Source of the DNA: Cladocopium goreaui
Taxonomy: Eukaryota > Sar > Dinophyceae > Suessiales > Symbiodiniaceae
Assembly: GCA_947184155.2 (NCBI GenBank)
Contig: CAMXCT020001098.1
Span: forward strand, 1-64,000
Direction of reading: 5' to 3'
DNA length: 64,000 nucleotides
Below, one piece after another: positions 32,006-43,826 of the stretch. The number at the start of each line of letters is the position of its first letter. The stretch's first letter is position 1. A program made the translations under genes and the position numbers. Below the pieces are notes generated by a model, which was not told the DNA's origin, ran no database searches, and was given only the letters and a program-made list of their open reading frames with translations.

Positions 32006-32396
32006 GTGGTTTCCATAGTTAACAATTATGGTGTAATAATGACATGAAATATGCTTCGAATGCTTAAGATCATTAGTTAATAGTGGCTAATATTATAATG
32101 GGTGAAGAACTAATGCAATACCCTTATTTTGAAATACTGGATTGATAATGGGTTAAGGATGCTTGATGGGATATTTGATGAAATATCCTTTGATGTTTTC
32201 AAGCATTGGTGGGAAATCCCCGAACGAAATGGTGGATTTTCCAGCTAGACATGTTTGATGACACCGGAGGTCAGGACCAGAAAGGATCATCCGTGTAGCT
32301 GGCAATTAATATTCGCCTGGATTTATGAATACCCTCTGGTAATTTAACATAGGGTATCTTTGTGGTGATGAATGAGACCATGTTGTTTTCCACCAG

Positions 32397-32533
32397 ACGC
32401 AGTGGGTCAAATTAGATCCCATCCCCTTGGATCGCCCGGGATCACTGCGGCCCCGAAGGAGTCCTTGAGCAACTGGGACCACCTTTGGGATGACGCGGAT
32501 TTGCGGAAAGTCAGGAGGGAGCTGTGCGGCATT
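32397..32533 (+). CDS. Unrecognised gene 2, exon
   Basis: CACCAG acceptor with two bases completes the previous codon (GAC). The frame then reads AVGQIRSHPLGSPGITAAPK and ESLSNWDHLWDDADLRKVRR, ending near ELCGI before TGA at 32534. Phase agrees with 31918-32005. The acidic/basic helix (WDHLWDDADLRKVRREL) looks genuine. The end is uncertain: stop, GT at 32524, or a non-GT donor. The 116-aa minus frame over it is taken as a shadow. Confidence 0.5.
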
Positions 32534-32984
32534 TGAGGCACCAGCCATGGATTGATCAGAAAAAGGATGGTTTCGGTGATGGTTTCGGCTAGTCAAAATA
32601 AGAAAGGTGATGAAATTAATATGTATAATTATCATCAAGACAGGCAGGCTATTCATGGAGACTGATTTTTGGTAAGTTGATAATTTGGGGGGTTCCTAAA
32701 ATGGAGGCACCCACAAATCATCAATTTTCAATACGATTTTCTAGTATATATTATAAACCATCCATTTTGGGGGCACCCCTATTTCAGGAAACTTCATTTG
32801 TTTGTAGACTTATATATATATATTTTTTTTTGTTTAAATAGTTTTGTATAAATTTGTATTATATACTTGTGTTTAAGTTGTATTTATTTTTGTTGCATAT
32901 ATGCAGTAAGCATATGTAAGGAGGCTTACAATACGGGTAAGTCTGATGTGATTTGAGAGTTGTGTTTTCTTTGATTTCGCCCAG

Positions 32985-33057
32985 TCCCTTCTAGGCCCAT
33001 CGTCGCAGGACCTACGTTGCGAGGAACAACTGCAATCTGTAGCGCAAAAAGAATTCA
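32985..33057 (+). CDS. Unrecognised gene 2, exon
   Basis: CGCCCAG acceptor, then SLLGPSSQDLRCEEQLQSVA QKEFS and a GTGTCT donor. The charged Gln/Glu-rich helix resembles coiled coil. A second frame (PSRPIVAGPTLRGTTAICSA) is also open, so frame and phase are uncertain. Confidence 0.4.
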
Positions 33058-33605
33058 GTGTCTGACAGCATGGTGCATCTTGGATACGTATTTCAGCTAG
33101 CAACTGATGCACTGCAAGTGTTTCCAAATTGTGGTTAGAACCTTTCCCAGTGACACAAAAGTTTTTGGTTGCAGTTGCCAGCTGGGACGAAACCCCAAGT
33201 GCAATCCATGTTTAGTTGCATGTGTGAACATTCGGTTCATGGCTTGATCCGTAACCATAAATGTCATAAATGGGATTTAAATGGGACCGGAGTTAATATG
33301 CAAGCTTTAGCGCTTACCTCTTAGGTGCCAAGTATGCAAGTATCAGCCACGACTTATGGAAATTTCGCCCCCCATGACAGCCATTTGTGGTGTGTAAATG
33401 CTGATCAGCCACATTGGTAGGCTTACTCTGTTGGTATATACCCTACATGGAGAGTATGCCAAGGAAAATTCAGCTCACAAGGGGTCACTTGGTCACCATT
33501 CAACCACCGAACATGGGAGGTCATATACCCTTAAAATTGGCTACACCACCAAAATTCAATTTTTTTGAAAAATGATGATGAGCCAGTGGATCTAGGTGTA
33601 CTCCA

Positions 33606-34832
33606 TTTTTTCCCGAGAGCGTCTGAGCGCAGGGTTCTTCCAATAGTGGGGGTCTGTCTCTCATCTTCACATCTTCATATCTTCTCATCTTCACATCTTC
33701 ACATTCTCACATCTTCACATCTTCTCCTCTTGCCCTCTTGCCCTCTTGCCCTCTTGCCCTCTTGCCCTCTCCTTCTTTTATATTTCTCTTCTGAAGGCGG
33801 GGGCAGGGGCAGTGCCAACGAGACGGCACGAAACGCAACCCTTTCGCACGAAACGAGGTTCGATCGCCAAAAATTGCGGTAAAATTGCGATTTCAACTTG
33901 TCCCGCGCAACCTTTTCGCACGAAACGAGGTTCGATCGCCAAAAACTGAAGTAAAATTGCGATTTCAACTCGAAAAAAACGCAACGTTTTCGCACGAAAT
34001 GAGGTTCGATCATCAAACACTGAAGTAAAATTGCGATTTCAACTTGTCCGGCACAACCCTTTCGCGCGAAACGAGGTTTGATCGCCAAAAACTGAGGTAA
34101 AATTGCGATTTCAGGGTGTCCGGCGCAACCCTTTCGCACGAAATGAGGTTCGATCGTCCAAAACTGTGGTAGAAGTCCGTGTTCAAATCGTCCCGCGCAA
34201 CTCTTTCGCACGAAACGAGGTTCGATCGTCAAAAACTGCTGTAAAATTGCGATTTCCGGGTTCCCGTTGCAACCCTTTCGCACGAAATGAGGGCTGATCG
34301 CCAAAAACTGAAGTAAAATTGCGATTTTTTCTGTGTGTGCAAAACTTCTGTGTGCTGTGCGTGAAAGCTTCTGTGTGTAAAAGCATCTGTGTAAAAGCGT
34401 CTGCTTCAAAGCTTCTGTGTGCTCTGTGTAAAAGTTTCTGTGTGTAAAGGTGTCTGTGTGTAAAAGCTTCTGTGTGTAAAAGCGTCTGTGTAAAAGCTTC
34501 TGTGTGTACAATCTTCTGTGTGTAAAGTGTTTGTGTAAATCCATCTGTGTAAAAGCTTCTGTGTGTACAATCTTCTGTGTGTAAAAGCCTCTGCGTGTAC
34601 AAGCTTCTGTGTGTAAAATCATCTGTGTGTAAAAGCCGTCTGTGTGTAAAAGCGTCTGTGTGTAAAGCCGTCTGTGTGTAACAGTTTCTGTTGTGTATAC
34701 GTGTCTTTGTGTCAAAGCGTTTGTGTGTAAAAGTGTCTGCGTGTAAAAGTGCTGCGTGTACAAGTGTCTGCGTGTAAAAGTGTCTGTGTGTAAAACCGTG
34801 TGCGTGTAAAAGCGAGTGTGTGTGTAAATACA
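33606..34832 (+). mobile_element. Composite array element B, copy 2 (3' truncated)
   Basis: Leader (CCCGAGAGCGTCTGAGCGCA...), 8-bp array (about 33660-33730), link with CTTGCC repeats and GGGGGCAGGGGCAGTGCC, seven 74-bp units (about 33835-34325) and a 16-bp array (34332-34830). The conserved tail of copies 1 and 3 is missing. It lies inside the predicted intron of gene 2. The long minus frames (227-354 aa) here are repeat by-products. Confidence 0.7.
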
Positions 34833-34890
34833 ATAGCATAACCAGAGCTGTTCGAGTGTGCTGCATCTGTCGCGGACTCAGGCTCCATGT

Positions 34891-37095
34891 GTTTTTCCCC
34901 AGAGCGTCTGAGCGCAGGGTTCTTCCAATAGTGGGGGTCTGTATCTCATCTTCTCATCTTCTCATCTTCACATCTTCTCATCTTCACACCTTCCAATCTT
35001 CACATCCTTCACATCTTCTCATCTTCACATCTTCTCATCTTCTCATCTTCACATCTTCTCATCTTCTCATCTTCTCATCTTCACATCTTCTCATCTTCTC
35101 ATCTTCTCATCTTCTCATCTTCTCATCTTCACATCTTCTTATCTTCACATCTGCTCATCTTCACATCTTCACATCTTTACATCTTCTTCTCTTGCCCACT
35201 TGGCCTCTTGCCCTCTTACCCTCTTCTTCACATCTTCTCATCCTCACATCTTCACATCTTCATCACATCCTCACATCTTCACATCCTCACATCTTCTCAT
35301 CCTCACATCTTCTCCTCTTACCCTCTTGCCCTCTTGCCGTCTCCTTCTTTTCTATTTCTCTCTTGAAGACGCGGGGCAGTGCTAACGAGACGGCACGAAA
35401 CGCAACCCTTTCGCACGAAATGAGGTTCGATCGCCAAAAAAGTGAGGTAAAATTGCGATTTCAAGGTGTCCGGCGCAACCCTTTCGCACGAATGAGGTTC
35501 GATCGCCCAAAACTGAGTTGTAACATTGCGATTTCCGGGTTCCCGTCGCAACCCTTTCGCACGAAACGAGGTTCGATCGTCAAAACTGAAGTAAAAGTGC
35601 GACTTCAAGTCGTCCCGCGCAACACTTTCGCACGAAACGAGGTTCGATCGTGAAAAACTGAGGTAAAATTGCGATTTCCGGGTTCCCGTTGCAACCTTTT
35701 CGCACGAAATGAGGGTCGATCGTCCAAAACTGTGGTAGAAGTCCGTGTTCAAATCGTCCCGCGCAACTCTTTCGCACGAAACGAGGTTCGATCGTCAAAA
35801 ACTGCTGTAAAATTGCGATTTCCGGGTTCCCGTTGCAACCCTTTCGCACGAAATGAGGGTCGATCGCCAAAAACTGCGGTAAAATTGTGATTTTTTCTGT
35901 GTGTACAAAACTTCTGTGTGCTGTGTGTGAAAGCTTCTGTGTGTAAAAGCATCTGTGTAAAAGCGTCTGTGTAAAAGCGTCTGCTTCAAAGCTTTTGTGT
36001 GCTCTGTGTGAAAGTTTCTGTGTGTAAAGGTGTCTGTGTGTAAAAGCTTCTGTGTGTAAAAGCGTTTGTGTAAAAAGCGTCTGTGTAAAAGCTTCTGCGT
36101 GTACAATCTTCTGTGTGTAAAAGCCTCTGTGTGTAAAAGCTTCTGTGTGTAAAATCTTCTGTGTGTAAAAGCCGTCTGTGTGTAAAAGCGTCTGTGTGTA
36201 AAGCCGTCTGTGTGTAAAAGTTTCTGTTGTGTAAAAGCTTCTGTGTGTAAAAGCTTCTGTGTGTAAAAGCGTCTGTGTGTAAAAGTGTTTCTGTGTAAAA
36301 GTGTTTGTGTGTAAAACCGTCTGTGTGTAAAAGCGTTTGTGTGTAAAAGCTTCTGTGTGTAAAAGCGTTTGCGTGTAAAAGCTTCTGTGTGTAAAAGCGT
36401 CTGTGTGTAAAAGTGTTTGTGTGTAAAAGTGTTTTTGTGTAAAAGTGTCTATGTGTAAAAGCGTCTATGTGTAAAAGCTTCTGTGTGTAAAAGCTTCTGT
36501 GTGTAAAAGCGTCTGCGTGTAAACGCTTCTGCGTGTAAAAGCTCCTGTGTGTAAAAGGGTCTGTGTTAAAAGTGTCTGTGTGTAAAAGCGTCTGTGTGTA
36601 AAAGTGTCTGTGTGTAAAAGTGTCTGTGTAAAAGCGTGTGCGTGTAAAAGCTTCTGTGTGTAAAAGCTTCTGTGGGTAAAAGCCTCTGTGTGTAAAAGCG
36701 TCTGTGTAAAAGCAACTGTGTGTAAAAGCGTCTGTGTGTAAAACTGTCTGTATGTAAAAGCGCCTGCGTGTAAAAGTCAGTGTCTGTGTGTAAAAGTGCC
36801 TTGTGTGTAAAAGCGTCTGTGTGTAAAAGTGTCTGTGTGTAAAAGCGCCTGTCTGTAAAAGCTTCTCTGTGTAAGGGGTTCTCTGTGTAAAAGCTTGCTC
36901 TGTGTAAAAGCTTCTGTGTGCAAAAGTGTTTGCAATGCAAACTTTTGTCTTGTACTTATGCTATATTGTCTTGATACTCCTCTTCTCGACTGCCCGTAAC
37001 ACATCTTTAATAATTATATTGTTTTGTAATATGGTGTCTCCATACTAACAAGAGAAGACCCTGCTCCTCTACGCTCTCGGGCCATCCGTCGTCTA
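34891..37095 (+). mobile_element. Composite array element B, copy 3
   Basis: Leader, 8-bp array (about 34945-35320, with an internal CTTGCCC block), link, seven 74-bp units (about 35400-35890), 16-bp array (35896-36925) and the complete tail (TTGTCTTGTACTTATGCTAT ... CGCTCTCGGGCCATCCGTCG). Homology with copy 1 stops at the same point (GTCGTCTA) on the right and at the T run before CCC[G/C]AGAGCG on the left, which defines the unit. The 3' end of its 74-bp array resembles copy 2 more than copy 1, suggesting local duplication of copies 2 and 3. Confidence 0.75.
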
Positions 37096-37507
37096 ATTTA
37101 AATCATATCGACTCAACTGGTTATACAATCAGCTTTTGGGTCCGTATGTTTTTCTTTTCAGCGTGACCTGGGATGTCGATGTTGCTGGTTGGTTTGTTAT
37201 CTTAGTAATAGTATATCTTAGTGTTTTTCGTCTATATACACACTTTGTTCCATGATTTCGTACATGTTTAATCATGTTTAGTAATGGACTATACATATAT
37301 ATATGTGTGTGTGTTGCGGCGAATGGATTGAAATATTTTTGCACATGTAAACGCCACCTCGTGGTGTTGATCGTTTTTGGATTTTATAACGCAGCTGCGA
37401 AGGACAGTAGGGAAAGATGCTGGCAGCAGTGACCTCCAACCTTCCATGTGCAGAATACACGAGCAATTGGGTACCATAACATGCCACACATCAATCCCGC
37501 AAAGCAG

Positions 37508-37570
37508 GTGTCAAGTATTTGACGTGGGCTTCTTGGTCGCCCAGCTTGTCCCAGTTTCTGACAGCTTCAG
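37508..37570 (+). CDS. Unrecognised gene 2, exon
   Basis: AAGCAG|G acceptor, then (phase 2) CQVFDVGFLVAQLVPVSDSF and AG before a GTACGA donor. A hydrophobic strand/helix. Phase 2 exactly fits the next exon. Confidence 0.55.
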
Positions 37571-37643
37571 GTACGAAACTACCACAGGAGTGTCTTGGTT
37601 ACAATCCAGAAAACCCTTGAAGCATTTTTGTCGCGCTCACTAG

Positions 37644-37761
37644 GCTACTACCTGATCCGTTCGGAGATTTGGTAACAACATGCCAGGTTTTTGCACTTTA
37701 CAGAGAACCGAAAACCACCATACCCCAATCTACTGGGATTCAACCCCAGTCCATTATATAA
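37644..37761 (+). CDS. Unrecognised gene 2, last exon
   Basis: CACTAG|G completes Arg, then LLPDPFGDLVTTCQVFALYR EPKTTIPQSTGIQPQSII and TAA at 37759-37761. A GTAACA donor after GDL (37672) is an alternative end. The next gene starts about 240 bp further on. Confidence 0.5.
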
Positions 37762-37997
37762 CCTAAGCATAATAGATAATTGAACATGCACCAGATACTT
37801 ATACAGATGATTTCTCTGAAACGTTTTTTTTTCCCAATATTGTTATGTTCATTTACCGAGGCGTACTCCCCAAAAAGTTTCCTAGTATACACCATTATCA
37901 CTCACAGCCGGAGATGAACGCCTTACCCATATATGACTAATGACATCCCACTACAACCGCTATAAATTCACCATACCTTGGTGAATCCCCGGGTGCC

Positions 37998-38125
37998 ATG
38001 CGGCGCCGGCGCCATCGTCTCCTGGTAGCGCTGGCTGCGCTAGCGCTGTGGACGAGCGTCGCGAGGACGAGCTTCTCTGCGCCGTCGCGGCGTGATGAAG
38101 ATTTTGGCTGGGTCGAACTCATGAG
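37998..38125 (+). CDS. Large unrecognised gene, first exon with targeting signal
   Basis: ATG at 37998 opens MRRRRHRLLVALAALALWTS followed by VARTSFSAPSRRDEDFGWVE and LM, ending in AG before a GTATGA donor (phase 2). A basic N-terminus plus a Leu/Ala core is a signal peptide. The following S-F-S-A-P-S-R-R (Ser/Arg-rich, Phe near the cleavage site) resembles the transit peptide of bipartite plastid presequences in dinoflagellates, so delivery to the peridinin plastid via the secretory route is plausible. Simple secretion is the alternative. The patch is strongly GC-rich against an AT-rich background. The first base of the next exon completes Arg in frame. Confidence 0.7.
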
Positions 38126-39384
38126 GTATGAGTCCAATGAATGAGAACTTACTGGATCTTAATGGGATATTCATGGGATATGGGTGGATATGGGATTTTA
38201 AGAAGTTGATATCGTTGACTAGGTTGTTTGGTTTATGGTGATGAAGTCACTGTAGTGAGGTGGGCGTGCGAGCTGACATACATAACTGGGGGGCACCGCG
38301 TTGCGGACGGCGGGAAATCTCACCACACAGTATGACAATGATTCAGTGCTTGCGTAGGAACATGCAGAATTCAAAAGGGATGGGCATCCACATAAACCCC
38401 AGCTGTTTTGATGTAAAAACCATGGGTGTGGCTCGTGGCCCATATCCGATATCCATATACGGGTTGAACCAAAAAAATGTGGAGTTGAACATGAAGAAGG
38501 ATGTCAGTGTTTCAATATCTCTTGCAATATTTATATACATATTTTTGCAGGCTTAAAAATAGGTATTCTGTTGTATTCTTGCAGGGTACCAAAGATTGGC
38601 TGCTGAAAAGATGAGTTCTTTTTTGTGTGTTGTGGGTATGTTGGCGTTTGATCTTGAGGGCGGGTGGAAAAAACATGTGCTGCATAACCATGGTGGTAGG
38701 CTCCATAAGTTGGCTTCTAACGCCTGTAGCTGTAACTGTGGTGAAGAATTACGGATAGTAAAACCCACATGTTATGGGTCAAAGCCAGCGAAAGAGAGGA
38801 TAACTAGGTAGCAGAACGTGGCAGATACAGCTCGTAAACATGCAGATTACCGGTGACCCAGAGCAGCTGCATGTGGCTCACGTAGTGTAGCATCATACCA
38901 GGGCTCAATCACTTCAGCCAGCGGCTTGTAATATGGTGTTTACATCAACGGGAATTTCAGGATCCTAAAATGGAGGTACTGTACCATATAAGGCCATATT
39001 TTGCGGGGATATCCCCTCACATAGGCCTTATATAGGCCTTATATATATGGTAGGTACCTCCAATTTAGGTTCCTGAAATGGACATTGATTACACCGTGTC
39101 AACAAACATGGGGACCCAAGTGCTGCCATTGAGTGGGGCAGCACCCGTTACTAGTAGTATGAACCATCAAGAGCTTTGCTGTGTGCACCCGATGATATGC
39201 AAACATGGAGATGCCCACTCACATCTCGAGTCTGTTTTTTGTTCGCGATCCCCCTGCTTTTGTTCATGAACTAAGTCGTTATGTTGTTGCTTTTAAATCC
39301 TCGAAAGCTTCCATTTTTGCCGTTCAACATCCCAGGTCTTCCTATTTGAATTGCTGGGTTGCGACCTTCATTTGTCTTTCTCAG

Positions 39385-39543
39385 GAAATTGTCCACCACC
39401 TTCGACGAGCTCTGGACATTGCTTGCGACGCGCCAGGAAGCAGTGGTGGACGGAGTGGCATCTCGGCCGCCACAAAAAATGGAAACGATTGTTTTTCGTA
39501 TTCGCCGCGTAAAGGCAAAGAAACTGGTTTGCGGATGTTGGCG
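39385..39543 (+). CDS. Large gene, exon 2
   Basis: TCTCAG|G acceptor joins in phase to exon 1 (VELM-R-KLSTTFDELWTLLA). It continues TRQEAVVDGVASRPPQKMET IVFRIRRVKAKKLVCGCW and two bases before a GTAAAT donor. The section IVFRIRRVKAKKLV alternates hydrophobic and basic residues and could be beta strands of a small barrel, but I do not recognise the family. Another frame is open (ALDIACDAPGSSGG) but does not match the phases. Confidence 0.65.
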
Positions 39544-39567
39544 GTAAATTTCTGCATCTTCCCCCCG

Positions 39568-39728
39568 GCAACCAAGCAACCAAGCAACCAAGCAACCAAG
39601 CAACCAAGCAACCAAGCAACCAACCAACCAACCAACCACCCAACCACCCAACTCCCGCCCGCCCACCCACCCACCCCACCCAACCACCCAACCACCCAAC
39701 CAACCAACCAACCAACCAACCAACCGAG
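39568..39728. repeat. CAAG/CAACCAAC simple array
   Basis: (AACCAAGC)n followed by (CAAC)n, CACC variants and again (CAAC)n. It sits directly between exons 2 and 3 and accounts for the 202-aa + frame and the Trp/Gly/Val-rich - frames here. Confidence 0.9.
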
Positions 39729-39770
39729 CAACCAAGTCACGGTCATTACCACATTTTTCCAGACGCCCAG

Positions 39771-39807
39771 TGTTTGCGAGTTACATCCTCGTTTTCGTCT
39801 GTCCATT
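39771..39807 (+). CDS. Large gene, exon 3 (37 nt)
   Basis: CGCCCAG acceptor; one base completes Arg, then VCELHPRFRLSI and a GTTTAA donor at phase 0. Small but it fits both neighbours in phase (CW-R-VCELHPRFRLSI-DASLHQL). Confidence 0.45.
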
Positions 39808-40629
39808 GTTTAACTTAACATAACTTAACCCTTGATACCTTTGGACGCCAAACACCAAACAAATTGAGAGCCATTCGTAGGTATGTGTCTCAACTTTGGG
39901 CACCATCAGTCACCTCATTCATTTAAGGTATTTTCGTCAGTTTTGCCAAGTTCTGCTGGTTGCCGTTGTTTTTCATCCTCCTCCTGTTAAACATAGATAA
40001 TGTATTGTTACGTGATTTGACATGCTACACGTGTGTGTATATCATGATCTGAATTTGTCAAGAAAATACAGTATCTATGTTCACAGTGGTGCCCAAACAG
40101 ACAAACCATATGTATACTACTATATGTTTTAGAAAGCATTTAGTGGTTGTTTTTGGGTGATAGGCTTATATATACTAGATCACACAAATCTACGTAATAT
40201 ATAGTCAGATGACACCACCCGGCCGTATCAACAAAGTTTATATATATATATACTTTTTTTTATTTGTTCATTTTTTTATTTGTTTATGTATTTATTTATA
40301 TATATATATATATACATAACTATATATGTATAGATATATCATGTTGTAAATTGTTATTTGGTCCCATTGTCGAGGTACCCCAAAGTCGGATCTCAAACCA
40401 GCAGCCCACACCAGCAGTTAATCATTGGGTAAAAAATTGGTTTGGGGTTCACATAATCAGCATGTTTATAAACTGGACATGGCATTGACTGACAAACCTA
40501 TCATGATTGATCCTGAAGCTTGATTTTTGCACGAACCCCAGTTCATCACTCAAATTCTCTTTTCATCCCATGAAATCCTTTTGGAATCCCATTAAGCCCC
40601 ATTTATATAAAGCTCTTGAAACCCATATA

Positions 40630-40722
40630 CCCTCTGGTAAACTAACATAACTATGGAAAATCACCATGTTTAATAGGAAAATCCACTATTTCTATGATAG
40701 CTATTTTGAAATTACCAGAGGG
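40630..40722. mobile_element. MITE-like family 1 copy
   Basis: CCCTCTGGTAAACTAACATA ... AAATTACCAGAGGG flanked by TA on both sides. Same family as 63204-63303. Confidence 0.75.
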
Positions 40723-40785
40723 TAAAGCTCATTAAACCCAGTAGAAAACCAATTTTTGCAGCGCGACAGTCCCACGGCTTCTTAG

Positions 40786-40871
40786 GACGCCTCCCTGCAT
40801 CAGCTGTCGGCACCCAGTAGCCGCAGGGCCTGGCAGCAGCTGGCAGAGCTGGTCACGGCGCAGGCGACAGG
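40786..40871 (+). CDS. Large gene, exon 4
   Basis: GCTTCTTAG|G acceptor after a pyrimidine tract, then DASLHQLSAPSSRRAWQQLA ELVTAQAT and GG before GTTGCC (phase 2). A GC-rich, clearly helical segment (AWQQLAELVTAQA). Confidence 0.65.
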
Positions 40872-42261
40872 GTTGCCATAGACCAATGGCAATTTGACCG
40901 TGAAAAATGCGGTAAAAATGTTTCTTTTCTAGGGTAAAACCACGATTTGAACGTGGAAAATGCTGATTTTATGGTAGAAAATGGTGGGTTTGTGAAAGGA
41001 CATGGTGGGTACCATCAAGAGAACATGTGTTTTTTTTTGTGGTTTTAACACGCAGGAAGGTGAACAGCTGGTGAATGACTGATTGGGGTGGCTTGGGCTG
41101 TTCCCCCTATTGTTTTGGGTTGAAGTGGGAAGTTGAAGTGGGTGGGATGTGGTGGGCATGGGATTGTTCGTTTCCCCCACGTATATATTTTTTTTTATTT
41201 TTGAATTATTTATTCATGTGTATGTTTTTTTGAATGCATTTTTCATTATACGGAAAAATCAACTTTATCATTGTGTGCTTGCTGCTATTTCAAGATTGAA
41301 CCTGAACCATGCGGTGATTTTCCGATTGTTGGTAATCTCTCCATTTGCATGGGTAAATCCATTTTTTGAACTTGTTTCGTTGGTTGCGGGTTGCATCAAA
41401 TCAACACACGACCCTGAAATCCCCATTTTTGCTTGCAAAACAGTGCTGAACATGAGTTCTGCTGCTTAAACCCAGGAGAATCTCCAAGCACTAAGTATCT
41501 CCAAATCTTGTTGCTTGAATCATTGTGAAATTTTACCTGTTCATGGTTAACTCACCATGGTTCTTGCTTAACTTTCCATTTTTATTGGTTAATTTCCCAT
41601 TTCTATTGATAAACCCTAACTCACGAATAGAACTAATGAATTGTATAATTAGTTTTTCTTGACTAGCAACCCATTCTCAAAGTTTAACTCCGCATTTTGG
41701 CTGCTCAAACCTCCTATTTTTTGCAACGTCCAGGAAACCCCAGAGGCGTTGGATGGTTCCAAGTATGTGAGCCTCAGGCGGCGAAACGAGCAAATTTGGG
41801 GTTGGTGTGCGTGTGTGCGTGTGTGTGTGCACATAAAAAGCAAGCACGATCATGTAGTTTGGCGTGAAGCAGCCACATTCATCAACAATCATGCAGGGAT
41901 GTGAGTTATCTGATTGAGGATGGTATTTGAAGTCAAGTTTTGCAGTGGCCATTTGAAACAGACTGTCTATCAACGGCTGGCTGCAGAGGTGTCTCCTCAC
42001 TGATGGTCGGTCAGATAGATGATTTTCTTTTTTTAAAACAAAGATCACGGGATTGGAGAATACAGGATGAGGATAGCTGGTTCCTTTGAAACAAGAGAAA
42101 CATTCACATAGTCGGGGAATCCCCACTAGCAAGTTGTTCATAATCCATGTTTATTAACCGAGGTACGTTACGTTAATCCAATTGGGTTAACTTACCTAGA
42201 TTATTGCCATATTATTGCTTACTTATCTAGGATGCACAGCTAAACCATGCCTTCTCCGCAG

Positions 42262-42359
42262 GTTGGATGGTTGCATGTTTGGCCGCCTCACCCGAGACCT
42301 TCGTGACATTGGCCTCATAGGGCCTGGCTACTCCGAGGTCGATGATACAATGATGGGAG
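42262..42359 (+). CDS. Large gene, exon 5
   Basis: CTTCTCCGCAG|G is a strong acceptor. The base completes Gly, then LDGCMFGRLTRDLRDIGLIG and PGYSEVDDTMMG, ending G before GTTTTT (phase 1). Well formed; family not recognised. Confidence 0.7.
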
Positions 42360-42600
42360 GTTTTTAGCCGCATTGAAGTTGGGTCGCAACCAAGAGTACA
42401 TAATTCCCTTCAAAAGCATATTTACGCAGTTGAATGTAAAATCGTTTCAACATTTATATGCCATGTAAGCTCCGAGGATGTCCTGGGTGGTGTAATACTG
42501 GCAAAATTTGCATGTTTTTTCTAGACTACAGTTTTTTGTGGAAGCAGCTTTAGATGATTCAGGTTTCTGAAACGCCCCTGTTTGTCCTTTTCCTTCCAAG

Positions 42601-42618
42601 GCACTTCCCTGAAGAAGG
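42601..42618 (+). CDS. Large gene, possible 18-nt exon 6
   Basis: TTCCAAG acceptor; GC completes Gly, then TSLKK and GTTTTG (phase 0). The frame could run further to a GTATGT donor at 42739 (IMSNHASTAQTFSSQ), and another frame (FPEEGFGNRDHNVQPCF) also looks protein-like, so the exact exon is uncertain. Confidence 0.35.
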
Positions 42619-42884
42619 TTTTGGCAATAGGGACCATAATGTCCAACCATGCTTCAACCGCGCAAACTTTCAGTTCGCAGATGCTCCCTCAAGTTCATGC
42701 ATGGATTTTTGATGAGATTCGCATGATCTCTGTTTTTAAAAGTATGTACGGTGTATATATATATATATATTTTTGAATATGTGTATGACGTATCCTGAAG
42801 TTAATGAATCAGTATCCCAGCTATGATTGGAGATCCTGAATCATTGGATTCTCCTGATTTCTTGGGGATCATCCCCAGTCACAG

Positions 42885-42996
42885 GAGATTGGAGAAATCA
42901 TGCGGCTGTGCTGCCGCGCCATGATGGATGAATTCAAAGGCCGCCGTTCAACCCGTCCATGCCTTGGTCAGAAAGCATCTCACCAACCGTTATGTG
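42885..42996 (+). CDS. Large gene, exon with internal +1 frame change
   Basis: TCACAG|G acceptor, then EIGEIMRLCCRAMMDEFK in one frame. From 42940 the next frame reads AAVQPVHALVRKHLTNRYV and ends at GTAATT (phase 0). Both halves look coding, separated by one G at 42939. Options: a 1-nt sequencing or real indel, or an exon starting only at the AAAG|G at 42939. Either way 42996 joins in phase 0 to the exon at 43092. Confidence 0.5.
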
Positions 42997-43091
42997 GTAA
43001 TTAAATGATCATATCGTGATTTTTTGTGGGATTTAACATGATTTAACCAATGGTTGGATTTATATCATAGGGATTTAAGCCAGACACAAAG

Positions 43092-43162
43092 GGTTTTTCC
43101 TTTCTAAGTGCTGTGCGCAGCATGATGGCTTGGTGGGATGAGATGATCATAGCCCACTGTGG
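43092..43162 (+). CDS. Large gene, exon
   Basis: ACAAAG|G acceptor, then GFSFLSAVRSMMAWWDEMII AHC and GG before GTGGAA (phase 2). The aromatic-rich helix MMAWWDEMII could be amphipathic. Phase matches the next exon (GG + C = Gly). Confidence 0.5.
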
Positions 43163-43826
43163 GTGGAAGCCATCTTCTAGGACTTCTGCGCGAAATGTTT
43201 TATAAATGGGTGGTTGAAATTCTCCGGGAAAAAAACAATGAATCCCACCTTAGTTGGGGCTGCATGGTTCGCAACTGCTATCCTTCATATCCTGGAAAGG
43301 GATGGACAGGGGATGCAAACCACCTACGAACCACAGACTGCAGGGATCATTGAACCATCATCTCAGCAGGGAGGCTATGGCATAGGTTGCCATCCTGGTG
43401 AGGCAGCGTGGCCTATACGCACAGCGATGAGATGACGATCCTGATGTTTCCCCGGACCATTGGTCGTAACTTGCCCAGGACTGGCGAGGCACTGTGACGT
43501 TGGATGAGATTGGTTGTTTGATTTTTGTAGCTGCAATGCTATGTGTTTGGCACATGTGTTGCAACAAGTGAAATGTGTTCACTGTCTTTGTGCTTATGAG
43601 TGTATATGAATAGATGTATATACACAAAAGTACTGGATAGTTACAAAGATGGATGGAGATGCGCAGAAATATGTCTACACATGCACGAGTGTCTAGATAC
43701 ACTCCAACCATGTTGTCAGATGATCAGGAAATTGCCCAGATCCGTAGATTGTCTTGGTATGCGTTGGTGTCATGCAAACGGAAGATTGCCAAAATGGACA
43801 CGAATTTGCCCGGGATGGTTTGGGAG

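Noticed and set aside
34820..35653. 277-aa + frame, Ser/His/Leu-rich
   Set aside because: It is the 8-bp ATCTTCAC array followed by 74-bp units; no independent coding signal.
39205..39813. 202-aa + frame
   Set aside because: It mixes intron, an exon in the wrong phase and the CAAC array. Only the short pieces at 39385 and 39771 fit splice phases.
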